NCBI RefSeq assembly: GCF_021462415.1
Contig: NZ_JAKEDS010000002.1
Span: 930,001-994,000, forward strand
Length of the DNA stretch: 64,000 bases
Direction: 5' to 3'
From: Rhodohalobacter sp. 614A
GTDB lineage: Bacteria > Bacteroidota > Rhodothermia > Balneolales > Balneolaceae
A model generated the notes under the pieces. That model was not told the origin of the DNA. It saw nothing but the letters and a program-made list of their open reading frames with translations, and did no database searches. Position 1 is the stretch's first letter. Each line of letters starts with the position of its first letter. The position numbers were made by a program, and so were the translations under genes. Shown piece after piece: positions 33,070 through 42,114 of this stretch.

Positions 33070-35061
33070 TTACTTTGCCTTCTGCACGCTTTCACTCTCC
33101 TCCACCAATAGCCACGGCTCTAAATAGTCTTTCTCGATATCCTCGATGAACCGTGACGGATTGGTAAAATAATCTCCATAGCGACTTTGAAAAAGCGCGG
33201 GATAGGTTATAAAAAGCTGTTCTTTGGCACGGGTGACGGCCACATACAAAAGCCGAATTTCTTCATCCATCTGTTCTTCATCTTCGATGGCGTAACCAGA
33301 TGGCAAAATTCCATCCAGACATTGGATGAGAAATACGGTGTGCCACTCCAATCCTTTGGATGAGTGAATGGTACTGAGAATCAGCGGGGATTCATCTTTT
33401 TCAGTCGCTTCAGTATCAATGGCGGTGGCTTCAATCGGATCGAGGGCGATCTCTTCGATCATTTTTTCGAGTGATTTATACGTTCCGGAAATATCCACAA
33501 ACGTCTCCAGATCTTTCATGCGTTTGGGATGATCATCAAACCGTTTCTTGCAGAATTTTTCGTAATAATCGACAACAGCCTGTAATTGTTCGGGTACAGA
33601 ACCATCCAGTTTTTTGAGCTGTGAAAAGAGATCGCCCAACGCTTTCAATTGTTTTAGATAACGGTCGCTGATATTTGGTGCCTGATCCGGTCGATACGGA
33701 TTCCCTCCTGTCTGAGCCCAGGAAAACAGATCTTCAGCCGTTTTCGGACCGATCCCATCAATCAGCATCAACACCCGGTTCCACGCAATGGTGTCTTTCG
33801 GATTGATCATCACCCGCAAATGTGCCAGCACGTCTTTAACATGAGCAGCTTCCGTGAATTTTTGTCCGCCATATTTGATGTATGGAATATTCTTTTTGTT
33901 GAGCATCACTTCCAGGTCAAACGAATCTCGTCCGTTTCGAAACAGGCAAGCGATGTCGTTCAGTTCATATCCTTGCTCCCGCAAATTCAGAATCATCTGT
34001 GTGATAAACCGGCTTTGATCATTCATATTTGCCGCTTTCACCAGTCCGGGCAGATCTCCCTCTTCGTTGATCGTATACAGTTCTTTTTCAAACTTCTCGC
34101 CGGCTTGTTTCAATACACGATTCGCCACATCCAAAATTCGCTGCGTAGAGCGATAATTCTCTTCCAGTTTGATGATTTTCGTATCCTCAAAAAGATCGGG
34201 ATATCGCATCATATTTTTATGATCGGCACCGCGAAACGAGTAGATACTTTGGGCGTCATCCCCGACAGCCATCACATTATTATGAACGCTGCTGAAGAGT
34301 TGCGTGAGTTCGGCCTGGAGAGCATTTGTATCCTGGTATTCGTCTACCAAAACGTGTTTGTGCTGTGCCGCCACTTTCTTCCGAACCTCCGGCTGGTCAC
34401 GCAGTAGATCCCGTGTTTTGACCAACAGGTCGTCGAAATCCATCACGAAATTTTGTTCTTTGTAGGCAGCATATTTATCAGCAAGCAGTTCGATGGTTTC
34501 AGTATAATTCACAAACTGCGGGTACTGCTCTTCAATTACATCGCGGACAGTCATCTGCTTGTTGACCGATGTACTGAAAATATTATAGAGCGTAGATTTC
34601 TTGGGAAACCTTTTTTTCTTCGTGGGAATATCCATCTGGCTTCGGACCAGGTTCACGGTGTCCATCGCATCACCGGCATCGATAATGGTAAACTGCTCTG
34701 GATAGCCGATTTTCTCTGCATAGCGATGAAGAATCTTGCTGCAGTAATGGTGAAACGTCCCTCCTTCCACACGCTGACACCGTTCGTCCAAAATCTGGCT
34801 GGCACGACGAAGCATCTCGCTGGCGGCACGACGTGTAAAAGTGAGAAGCAAAATCTGTGTCGGGTCCACCCCGCTTTCCACAAGACGTGCCACCCGGTAG
34901 ACCAGCGTTCGGGTCTTTCCGGTTCCCGCCCCGGCCACAATGAGCGCCGAACCCTCATCAAACATGACCGCCTCCAATTGCGCCTCGTTGAGAAGGTCCC
35001 CATACTGAATGGAATACTCCGCGGGGGTGATATCTTCTTGGGACAGGACAAATTTCTTCAT
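33070..35061 (-). CDS. UvrD/Rep-type superfamily 1 DNA helicase
   Basis: A 663-residue helicase. Motif Q/I region: LNEAQLEAV and the Walker A AGAGTGKTRTLVYR at about 44-57; Walker B is LVDEYQDTNALQ near 231-242; motif III is DDAQSIYSFRGAD; motif IV is EENYRST; C-terminal motifs V and VI are STIHSSKGLEWHTVFL near 566-581 and LLYVAVTRAKEQL near 607-619. The size fits a compact UvrD/PcrA without a long C-terminal tail. The role is likely DNA repair/replication restart. Monocistronic, divergent from the channel gene. Confidence 0.92.
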   Translation of the reverse strand: MKKFVLSQEDITPAEYSIQYGDLLNEAQLEAVMFDEGSALIVAGAGTGKTRTLVYRVARLVESGVDPTQILLLTFTRRAASEMLRRASQILDERCQRVEGGTFHHYCSKILHRYAEKIGYPEQFTIIDAGDAMDTVNLVRSQMDIPTKKKRFPKKSTLYNIFSTSVNKQMTVRDVIEEQYPQFVNYTETIELLADKYAAYKEQNFVMDFDDLLVKTRDLLRDQPEVRKKVAAQHKHVLVDEYQDTNALQAELTQLFSSVHNNVMAVGDDAQSIYSFRGADHKNMMRYPDLFEDTKIIKLEENYRSTQRILDVANRVLKQAGEKFEKELYTINEEGDLPGLVKAANMNDQSRFITQMILNLREQGYELNDIACLFRNGRDSFDLEVMLNKKNIPYIKYGGQKFTEAAHVKDVLAHLRVMINPKDTIAWNRVLMLIDGIGPKTAEDLFSWAQTGGNPYRPDQAPNISDRYLKQLKALGDLFSQLKKLDGSVPEQLQAVVDYYEKFCKKRFDDHPKRMKDLETFVDISGTYKSLEKMIEEIALDPIEATAIDTEATEKDESPLILSTIHSSKGLEWHTVFLIQCLDGILPSGYAIEDEEQMDEEIRLLYVAVTRAKEQLFITYPALFQSRYGDYFTNPSRFIEDIEKDYLEPWLLVEESESVQKAK

Positions 35062-35201
35062 GCCTTAAACTACAGAATTTTGTATATATGTAAAAAGTAT
35101 GGAAGATCTATTTTATTACCTCATTCAATAGTACTTGAATTACAGTATCATTCATTTCATTATGAAATTTCTAAATTCATTCATTTTTAATATTTAAAAG
35201 T

Positions 35202-36437
35202 ATGGTCGACAAAAAATCTAGTATTTCATATGAAGATTTTATTTATAAAAAAAACAGACTATATCGTTTTTTAAAAAATGGTTCAAAGGAAGTGGAGTAT
35301 CTTAAATCGCAAGCAAATGATTTACTTGAAGAAGTTCGTTACATATATAAAGATGAGGGAATTTCAGATCTACAATGGGTTGTCAATGTTTCTGAATTTA
35401 GAGAGTTTTACAACGGTTTAGAGTTCAACTATGATCGTGCTAAAACGGGAGGTTATCGTATTCATGACAAACGTATTCCATATAGGAATCATATTTATAA
35501 GATGGATTATAAGTTATGGGATAGACTTTATAGAAATGGAGTTTATTCAATTTATGACTGTGAGTTAGAAATCGATGACTATCATCTAAGAAACATAGCT
35601 TACTATAATTTTTTATATCATTATTCAAACACCGGTTTATTCCAACTTAGACCGCTGGGAATATTAAGCTATCACTTTGAAAATACCTCTCAAGTTAAAT
35701 CATACGATGACTGTATTAGTTTAGCCTCACGCTATTTGAATGCATACCATACACTCAAAAAGTATGAATATGATTTAAAGCATAGTAAATATTCAGATAA
35801 ACTAAAGATTCGAAGAGAGCTTATTGAAGGTGCAATAAAAACATACAAATATGCATATGACCGTGCTTTTGAAGCTAAAGACAATAGACTTCAGAGTATT
35901 TTTTACTTTCATATTATGAAATCAAAAGAGTTACTCAAAAAAGAGAATATCCATTATTATATAAGCAAATCAGGTAATTATGCCCGGATTAAGAATAGAT
36001 ATGATTCTAAGTTTTCACAATATTTATCCGAATATATATTTGGACAAACTGATTATTTTATAAATATCTTAAAATATCTGGGTCTTAAATTATTAAGATT
36101 ATTGTGTGGATATGGAGAGCGCCCTCAAAACGTAATTATTTCAGGGGCTTTAACTGTCCTTTTCTTTTCACCATTGTTTATGATTAATGGTATCAGAGTT
36201 AATGAAAAAGTTATTGATTACACTTTAGATGTTACTTCCTTTCCTACAATCAACTACGAATATCTTTCAGATATAGGTAATTCATTATATTTCAGCATGA
36301 TTACTTTTACTACTCTAGGTTACGGTGACGCAAGTCCTATTGGATTAAGTAAACTATTTGCATCGTTAGAATCTTTTTTTGGGGCTATCTTTATTTCATT
36401 GTTCATTTTTACTCTTGCGAGACAAGTACAACGATAG
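35202..36437 (+). CDS. Two-TM potassium-channel-like protein with a large N-terminal domain
   Basis: A 411-residue protein. The C-terminal end is an ion-channel module: a first membrane helix near 308-330, a pore helix and the potassium selectivity filter TLGYGD at 371-376, and a second helix near 388-407. The remaining 300 N-terminal residues are unusual: highly charged, Tyr/Lys-rich, with helical repeats (AYDRAFEAKDNRLQSIFYFHI) that may form a cytosolic sensor. Unlike most channels the cytosolic part lies before, not after, the pore. Codons are markedly more AT-rich than in the neighbours, suggesting transfer from another genome. Ion and stimulus are inferred only from the filter. Confidence 0.75.
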   Translation: MVDKKSSISYEDFIYKKNRLYRFLKNGSKEVEYLKSQANDLLEEVRYIYKDEGISDLQWVVNVSEFREFYNGLEFNYDRAKTGGYRIHDKRIPYRNHIYKMDYKLWDRLYRNGVYSIYDCELEIDDYHLRNIAYYNFLYHYSNTGLFQLRPLGILSYHFENTSQVKSYDDCISLASRYLNAYHTLKKYEYDLKHSKYSDKLKIRRELIEGAIKTYKYAYDRAFEAKDNRLQSIFYFHIMKSKELLKKENIHYYISKSGNYARIKNRYDSKFSQYLSEYIFGQTDYFINILKYLGLKLLRLLCGYGERPQNVIISGALTVLFFSPLFMINGIRVNEKVIDYTLDVTSFPTINYEYLSDIGNSLYFSMITFTTLGYGDASPIGLSKLFASLESFFGAIFISLFIFTLARQVQR

Positions 36438-36479
36438 TTTCACTAAAAATTAGTTTACTAAATAACTGCTACGATTAAA

Positions 36480-36989
36480 TTGCTAACTCTCCTCAAACAA
36501 AGTCTCTGGAATCAATTTGGTGCAAGTATCGATATGGTTGAAAATGCCATTTCACATTACCCGGAAGAACTTTTAGAATCTAATAAACGGCTCTTCTACA
36601 ACATCTATCATACCCTGATCTTCCTGGATTACTACATGACGATTCCGTCAAAAGACTTTACGTCTCCTCTTCCTTTCACACTAAAGGAACCGGAGGAGAT
36701 TCCCGAAGAAGCATTGGATGATGTCATTCCTGACCGGTTCTACACCAAGACGGAATTACTGGATTATTTGCAGGTCAGCCGGGAAAAAGGCTACGAAATC
36801 ATTTCGAATCTGACCGAGAAAAAAATGTCTGAACGATTCATAGAAGAGGAAGAAGGCGGCAAGGATTATCCCTTCATAGAAATCCTGATGTACAACATGA
36901 GGCATGTTCAGCATCATGCGGCGCAATTAAATCTGATCCTAAGAAATGAAATTAATGATGCTCCAAAATGGGTTCGGCGGGCAAAGTAG
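36480..36989 (+). CDS. DinB-family protein
   Basis: A 169-residue four-helix protein. The typical marks are FYNIYHTLIFLDYYM (first His ligand) near 40-54 and NMRHVQHHAAQLNLILR near 139-155 (second His pair), giving a three-His metal site. DinB/YfiT relatives act as metal-dependent thiol transferases, some specific for bacillithiol; since bshC is present here such a role is possible but not shown. Start TTG at 36480; little Shine-Dalgarno evidence. Confidence 0.83.
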   Translation: MLTLLKQSLWNQFGASIDMVENAISHYPEELLESNKRLFYNIYHTLIFLDYYMTIPSKDFTSPLPFTLKEPEEIPEEALDDVIPDRFYTKTELLDYLQVSREKGYEIISNLTEKKMSERFIEEEEGGKDYPFIEILMYNMRHVQHHAAQLNLILRNEINDAPKWVRRAK

Positions 36990-37069
36990 GTGACGAAAAT
37001 CTTTTTTTTAATTACATTACTTCTTGAGAAGTTTGTTAAGGTTAAAATTATTCATCAACTCAAACTACC

Positions 37070-37612
37070 ATGAAACGAGTAATTATCCCGCTGGTTTTAC
37101 TTCTGCTGGTTTCGTGTTCAACCGTGGATAACGATACAAAAGAAGTGATCACAACAAAAAACCTGGTTTTTCAAACGGATCAATCATCGTACACCGCAGA
37201 AGTTTTAGAAAACTTTCCTCCGGCTTTCTACGGTTTTACACTGATTGCCCGATTCGAGAATAAGACAAATCAAACACTCTATCTCAATCGTTGCGATGTG
37301 GATTCGTCTCATCCAAGATATGTTTTCAAACTCCATCTAACTGAAAATCCGCAGTCGCCTGCTCACAATATCATTTTTGCATGTGCCGGCCATAATAACC
37401 CGATTACGGTCAAGTCCGGATCAGTACGAATTGATACGCTGGATGTTCGAAGTCCCCAAATGTGGGATCATGCGACAAAAGAGCCGATTGGCATTTTCGA
37501 GGGAACTTTCCAACTGGTTTACGATGTGTGGACGTGTAAAACCGGTGACAGATGTGATTTGCCAGATTCGCTATCGACCTCGAATGAATTTGAAGTGCAA
37601 CTGGCTGATTGA
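37070..37612 (+). CDS. Lipoprotein of unknown function
   Basis: A 180-residue lipoprotein: a lysine-hydrophobic signal peptide with lipobox LVSC and lipidated Cys16. The rest is a beta-rich domain (YTAEVLENFPPAFYGFTLIARF) with four further cysteines that could form two disulfides. It resembles no family that I can name. It is preceded by 80 bases from DinB and is likely transcribed alone. Confidence 0.65.
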   Translation: MKRVIIPLVLLLLVSCSTVDNDTKEVITTKNLVFQTDQSSYTAEVLENFPPAFYGFTLIARFENKTNQTLYLNRCDVDSSHPRYVFKLHLTENPQSPAHNIIFACAGHNNPITVKSGSVRIDTLDVRSPQMWDHATKEPIGIFEGTFQLVYDVWTCKTGDRCDLPDSLSTSNEFEVQLAD

Positions 37613-37715
37613 AACATACTTTTGAGTATCAATCAAGAATTACTTCTCCCAAAAGCCAGGATTGTCTAAGGCAACTCATTGGCGTACTCTTTTATTTATC
37701 CAATATCAAAAAAGG

Positions 37716-38855
37716 CTATTCAACTGGTGAATCTGATGAAGAACTCACTTCTTCTTCCTTCGAATCACCATTCTCAGCTTTCAAATCCAGTTCAAACTTT
37801 TGTCCGTTTTCGTTTCTTACATAGATGGTTCGGGTTGGGAAGGCAATGTCAACGCCCATCTTTTCGAATCTTTCGTAAATCTGAAAATTGTAATCCTGCT
37901 GGATATCCATATACGTATTGAAATCCGCACTGTTGATGTAATAGCAAATCTCGAAATTCAGACTGGAATCGCCGAACGTTTTGAAGTGAGCCCGGTCAAA
38001 ATCAACAATATCCTGGGTTTCTACAATTTCTTTCAGCACGCCGGGAATCTGGCGGAGTTTGTCAGCAGGTGTTTCATACGTCACCCCAACCGAAAACACA
38101 ATACGGCGGCGTTGCATTTTCTTGTAATTATGGATGCGGGAATTCGTCAAGTCGGCATTGGCAAAAACCAACTGTTCTCCGGAAAGTGTCCGAATGCGCG
38201 TGGTTTTAATGCCGATCTTATCCACAATTCCGTTCTTATCATCAATGATTAAGAAATCTCCGATTTCAAAAGGTCGGTCAAAAAAGATCACAAAGTAGTT
38301 GAACAAATCGCCCAGAATATTCTGCGCAGCAAGGGCGATGGCAATACCTCCAATTCCAAGACCGGTGATAATGGCGGTGACATCGTACCCCAAATTATCA
38401 AACAGGAAAACAAAGCCGAGAGCCCAAATGATGATGTTGATGATCAGCATTACTCCGCCTAATTGTTTCACCTTTTCCTCTCCATTCTCCTGTCGTCTCA
38501 CATACTTTCGAAGAGCCAGAAGTACGATGCTGGAAACCAGTCTCACAGAGAAGTAGGTGAGAATTACGATGTAAGCCGCTTGTATGGCATTACTCACATA
38601 ATTACTCAAACTCAGCGTCATAACTGCAGCATAGATGATGCTGAAGTAAATAATCGGGATCACAAATCTATCAAAACTCTCAAAAACGTAATCGTCAATG
38701 TCATTTTCAGTTTCACCAATCCATTTCTCTATTCTCTTGAGTACAAATCGTTTGAAAACTTTCACAATAAAAATTCCAAGAATAATTGCTCCCAGAACCA
38801 GCAAATATTCCTGAACGGTGTTTCCGATAAAATTCTGACTTAAAAATGATTCCAT
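37716..38855 (-). CDS. MscS-family mechanosensitive channel
   Basis: A 379-residue membrane protein. Four hydrophobic helices (about 12-30, 58-78, 90-112, 133-155) lead to the pore helix with GLGIGGIAIALAAQNILGD near 165-183, then the MscS beta domain with FFDRPFEIGDFLII near 190-203 and the C-terminal alpha/beta vestibule domain with VSFSVGVTYETP (approximate) near 250-262. The Ser/Glu-rich tail is last. Such channels release solutes on hypo-osmotic shock. Confidence 0.93.
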   Translation of the reverse strand: MESFLSQNFIGNTVQEYLLVLGAIILGIFIVKVFKRFVLKRIEKWIGETENDIDDYVFESFDRFVIPIIYFSIIYAAVMTLSLSNYVSNAIQAAYIVILTYFSVRLVSSIVLLALRKYVRRQENGEEKVKQLGGVMLIINIIIWALGFVFLFDNLGYDVTAIITGLGIGGIAIALAAQNILGDLFNYFVIFFDRPFEIGDFLIIDDKNGIVDKIGIKTTRIRTLSGEQLVFANADLTNSRIHNYKKMQRRRIVFSVGVTYETPADKLRQIPGVLKEIVETQDIVDFDRAHFKTFGDSSLNFEICYYINSADFNTYMDIQQDYNFQIYERFEKMGVDIAFPTRTIYVRNENGQKFELDLKAENGDSKEEEVSSSSDSPVE

Positions 38856-39127
38856 TAAACTCTTATTTTATTTTGAAAAAGACTTTATGTTTTGTGATGA
38901 CGCAATTATCACTAACGCCAAACCGTAATTTATTACCGTAAAATTTAAAAACTTCTGGCTTTTGTATCTAATGATATCTCGATCCCTATTTTGACAACTC
39001 TTTCAGGCATTTCAAAAATGATTCTTCCTATTCTTTTGTTTGAGATTAAAAATTTCATTTTGCCAGTTTATACTTGCCGGAAAAAACGAGATTTTGTGAA
39101 CGAAAATAAACGTATTGATTTAATTTT

Positions 39128-40129
39128 ATGATTTTTATTGAAAATGAAGGGATTACAGATCCCCGGCTGAATCTTGCCTTAGAAGAGTATGCACTTCGAA
39201 ATTTTGGAGAAAACGAAGATTATCTTCTTTTCTACATAAATGAACCTTCCATCATTATTGGCCGCAATCAAAACACCCTGGAAGAGATTAATGATGAATA
39301 TGTGAGGGCGAATGGTATTTATGTTGTTCGAAGAATTTCCGGAGGCGGAGCTGTTTATCACGATCTGGGAAATCTGAATTTTAGTTTTATCACAAATTAT
39401 AAAAAGGAGAACCTCCATAATTTTAAAAAGTTTACGGAGCCGGTTGTGCATGTACTGCGAAAAATGGGCGTTCAGGCAGAGATGAGCGGACGAAATGATC
39501 TTCTTGTTGATAACCGGAAAATTTCCGGAAATGCCCAGTTTTCAACTACAAAACGGATGTTTAGCCATGGCACCCTCCTTTTCGATAGTGACCTTGATGA
39601 AGTGACCCGGGCTTTGGATGTAAAAATGAGTAAGATAGAATCAAAAGGGCATAAATCAGTTCGGAGCCGGGTAGCCAACATCTCCGAATTTATGGATGAG
39701 AAAATGGATGTTTATGAATTTAGATCACGCATTTTACATGGGCTTTATGAAGAGCGCCCTTCTTTTGAGCGCTACCATTTAACAGAAAATGAATGGGAAA
39801 AAGTCAGACAGCTTAAAGACGAGAAATATGGAAATTGGGACTGGAATTTTGGGCGATCACCGAAGTTCAATATTCAGAGAAATCGTAGATTCCCAATTGG
39901 AGAGATCGATTTACGCCTGAATGTGGAGCAAGGTCATATCAAGAATTTAAAAATCTATGGAGACTTTTTTGGCGTAGAACCGGTTCAAAAAATTGAAGAT
40001 CATTTGCAAGGTGTGAGATACGATCCGGCTGCATTGCAGACTGAGGTAAAAAAACTGAACCTGGAATCCTTTTTTGGAAAGATAGAACAGGATGATTTTC
40101 TGCAACTGGTGTATGGAGAAGACGAATAG
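39128..40129 (+). CDS. lplA: Lipoate-protein ligase A
   Basis: A 333-residue enzyme that activates free lipoate and attaches it to E2/H proteins. Domain marks are IIIGRNQNTLEEIN near 41-54, the RRISGGGAVYHDLGNLNFSF motif near 69-88, GRNDLLVDNRKISGNAQ near 121-137 with the catalytic Lys in NRKISG, and the C-terminal LplA accessory domain (about 255-333). ATG start at 39128. It is followed by a sulfotransferase remnant on the other strand. Confidence 0.93.
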   Translation: MIFIENEGITDPRLNLALEEYALRNFGENEDYLLFYINEPSIIIGRNQNTLEEINDEYVRANGIYVVRRISGGGAVYHDLGNLNFSFITNYKKENLHNFKKFTEPVVHVLRKMGVQAEMSGRNDLLVDNRKISGNAQFSTTKRMFSHGTLLFDSDLDEVTRALDVKMSKIESKGHKSVRSRVANISEFMDEKMDVYEFRSRILHGLYEERPSFERYHLTENEWEKVRQLKDEKYGNWDWNFGRSPKFNIQRNRRFPIGEIDLRLNVEQGHIKNLKIYGDFFGVEPVQKIEDHLQGVRYDPAALQTEVKKLNLESFFGKIEQDDFLQLVYGEDE

Positions 40130-40140
40130 ATTTGGATACG

Positions 40141-40329
40141 TCAAATGGCAAGCTCTTTTAATACTTGATAAACCGGCTGACACTCCTTCAGCAATGGTTT
40201 TAAGTGATCCGGAAATGGTGTTGTTTTGGGCTGATACGGTTTAAAGCCAGTTGAATTATGAACGGACTGATACCAGTATTTAGCCCAGATTCCATCTTCT
40301 GGCCTTGCCCCTTTCTCCCGGCACAACAT
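40141..40329 (-). pseudogene. Sulfotransferase C-terminal remnant
   Basis: A 62-codon stretch on the minus strand with WAKYWYQSVHNSTGF and PFPDHLKPLLKECQPVYQVL, which reads like the C-terminal end of bacterial Sulfotransfer-family proteins (the Trp-Tyr-Ser/His loop and the final helix). The upstream catalytic and PAPS-binding parts are missing. Its ATG follows just 18 bases after the terminator hairpin of susD, so no real promoter is present. Probably a truncated gene that is no longer expressed. The family identification is from pattern memory. Confidence 0.6.
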
Positions 40330-40335
40330 CTTTTT

Positions 40336-40392
40336 TAGAAAATAACCCTCCTCTATATACTCAGTAAGTACAAGTATAAAGAGGAGGTTTTT
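40336..40392. terminator. Bidirectional terminator between lplA/sulfotransferase remnant and susD
   Basis: A 15-pair stem with one A-A mismatch: CCTCCTCT-A-TATACT at 40347-40361 pairs with AGTATA-A-AGAGGAGG at 40373-40387, loop 11 bases. On the plus side it is followed by TTTTT, on the minus side by a TTATTTTC stretch. It ends the minus-strand susC-susD transcript. Confidence 0.85.
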
Positions 40393-40434
40393 GGGTGATA
40401 CATATGCTCTTAATCTTCCCTATAAATGTTTCAC

Positions 40435-42054
40435 TTACTCATAACCAGGATTTTGCTGTAAATTCGAATTCACATTTAGCACATCATTATGAAGTGGAAA
40501 GATTGTCAAATGATCGGAATGTGTTGCCCGATGTTTAAACCAACTTTTCGCTGTAAAAACAGATTCTCCGGATGTTGTTTTAAACCGGATGATCTGTCTT
40601 CTGCGGAAAGATTCAGCCGCAAACTCATATCCGATTTCATCCAAGAATCCGCCAAATACAATATCTTCGCCTCCTTCAAAATCAACAATTTCACCAGCTT
40701 CCGTAAAGCCGTATTGATATTTGCTGCCCCCGGTTAAATCGGCTGCAGTCACAATTTTATCTTCAGAATATGGATCAAAATTCCGTTCTCTTACTTGATT
40801 TACAATCACGGCTGCTTCACCGCTTCTTCCAGTATGAAGGAGAGCTTCTGCTTTCGCCATCAGTGTTTCGGCAAAACGGAAAATGGGATAATCTGTGGAA
40901 ATATCAACTTGCGCTCCGGGTCGAGGGACCTCATACTTAGCGGGAGAATATCCCCAGTCGAATGGTTGCGGTACACCAGACTCCGTTGTTTCCATATAGT
41001 TAATAAAATTGGCTAAAACTTCGCCGGTTTCCGGATCTTCAACTTCTCCCATTAACCAGGTATCGTCTAACCTGCCGTCATCTTCATCATATGTATCAAT
41101 AAATTGAGGTAAGGCTGCATTGCCGCCCCATGGCTGAGCTTCCATTCCATATGCTCTTTGCATAATAGGTGGAAAACTTTTCATATGATATTGGTTTCCG
41201 GTTCCCAGGAGTTCATCATAAGGAACAGCCCATATAAATTCCTGAGAATTGTGATTATTTAACGAGAAGTTGTCTTTGTAGACAGGTTCCAGCATAAAAG
41301 GACCATTATTGATAATATAGTCCGCTTCTGTAATCACCTGCTCCCATTGAGGGGTTCCCGTGTACACTTCTGCATTCAGATACGTTCGTACCAAAAGAGA
41401 CCTAGCCGCCCAAGCCGTAAATCGTCCATACGTGGCTTGATTCACTTCATCGGTCAAATTTGGGATTACAGCATTCAGTTCACTTACTACAAAGTCGTAA
41501 ACTTCCTGCCTTGTATTTTGCTCGGGAACAGACTCGTCAGAGAAATCGGTAACGATGGGTACATTTCCAAAGTTATCGAGCAAAATCCAGTAGTAATAGG
41601 CTCTAAGCCCGCGTAGTTCGGCAAGAATTGCTTCTTGCCCCGTCTCCAAGGGTACAACTCCGGATTCTATTTGATAGATCACCCGATTTGCCGTATTGAT
41701 TCCACTAAAGCTCTGACCATATGTGCTGTTAGGCTGCCCCTGAAATCTATCCCATTCATGTTTGTGCATCCGAATGTACGTACCACCATCATACCATCCA
41801 TTGGGACGTACAGGAGTTACCATTACATCGGATGATTCTTCCTGAAGGTCAAAAAAAGAATACCAGCCTAATTTCATTCCTCTCAATACAGAATAGGCAG
41901 GTGCGATCAAAGCGGAAATATCATCCTCAGTCGGGTTAAAGTTCTCCTCGGTTATTTGATCGTGAACCGTTTCCGTCAGATCTGTACATGCAGTCATCAC
42001 TACAAGAGTACTTATAATGACAATCGTTAAATAGGTTTTTAGTTTTAACATCAT
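40435..42054 (-). CDS. SusD/RagB-family outer membrane lipoprotein
   Basis: A 539-residue surface lipoprotein that works as the lid of a SusC-type channel. The signal peptide ends with lipobox at MTAC, lipidated Cys23. The helical SusD fold is seen in ARSLLVRTYLNAEVYTG, AIGGLRGYYYWILLDNFGNVPIVTD-like segments around 145-175 and the C-terminal WFKHRATHSDHLTIFPL, with the end typical of the family (LQQNPGYE). It follows susC by 60 bases. The cargo is not set by the sequence; see the locus finding for the peptide hypothesis. Confidence 0.93.
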   Translation of the reverse strand: MMLKLKTYLTIVIISTLVVMTACTDLTETVHDQITEENFNPTEDDISALIAPAYSVLRGMKLGWYSFFDLQEESSDVMVTPVRPNGWYDGGTYIRMHKHEWDRFQGQPNSTYGQSFSGINTANRVIYQIESGVVPLETGQEAILAELRGLRAYYYWILLDNFGNVPIVTDFSDESVPEQNTRQEVYDFVVSELNAVIPNLTDEVNQATYGRFTAWAARSLLVRTYLNAEVYTGTPQWEQVITEADYIINNGPFMLEPVYKDNFSLNNHNSQEFIWAVPYDELLGTGNQYHMKSFPPIMQRAYGMEAQPWGGNAALPQFIDTYDEDDGRLDDTWLMGEVEDPETGEVLANFINYMETTESGVPQPFDWGYSPAKYEVPRPGAQVDISTDYPIFRFAETLMAKAEALLHTGRSGEAAVIVNQVRERNFDPYSEDKIVTAADLTGGSKYQYGFTEAGEIVDFEGGEDIVFGGFLDEIGYEFAAESFRRRQIIRFKTTSGESVFTAKSWFKHRATHSDHLTIFPLHNDVLNVNSNLQQNPGYE

Positions 42055-42114
42055 AGTTTTTGATTTAAATTTTTTTGATCAAATACTGTCTGTTTTAAAC
42101 ACGAACAGATTTTT

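Noticed and set aside
33820-34407. A 195-codon plus-strand frame antisense to the helicase
   Set aside because: Same reason: low-information His/Gln/Leu-rich translation opposite a clear gene.
34453-35190. A 245-codon plus-strand open frame antisense to the helicase gene
   Set aside because: It mirrors the UvrD-type gene on the other strand, has no family features and covers the helicase motif region.
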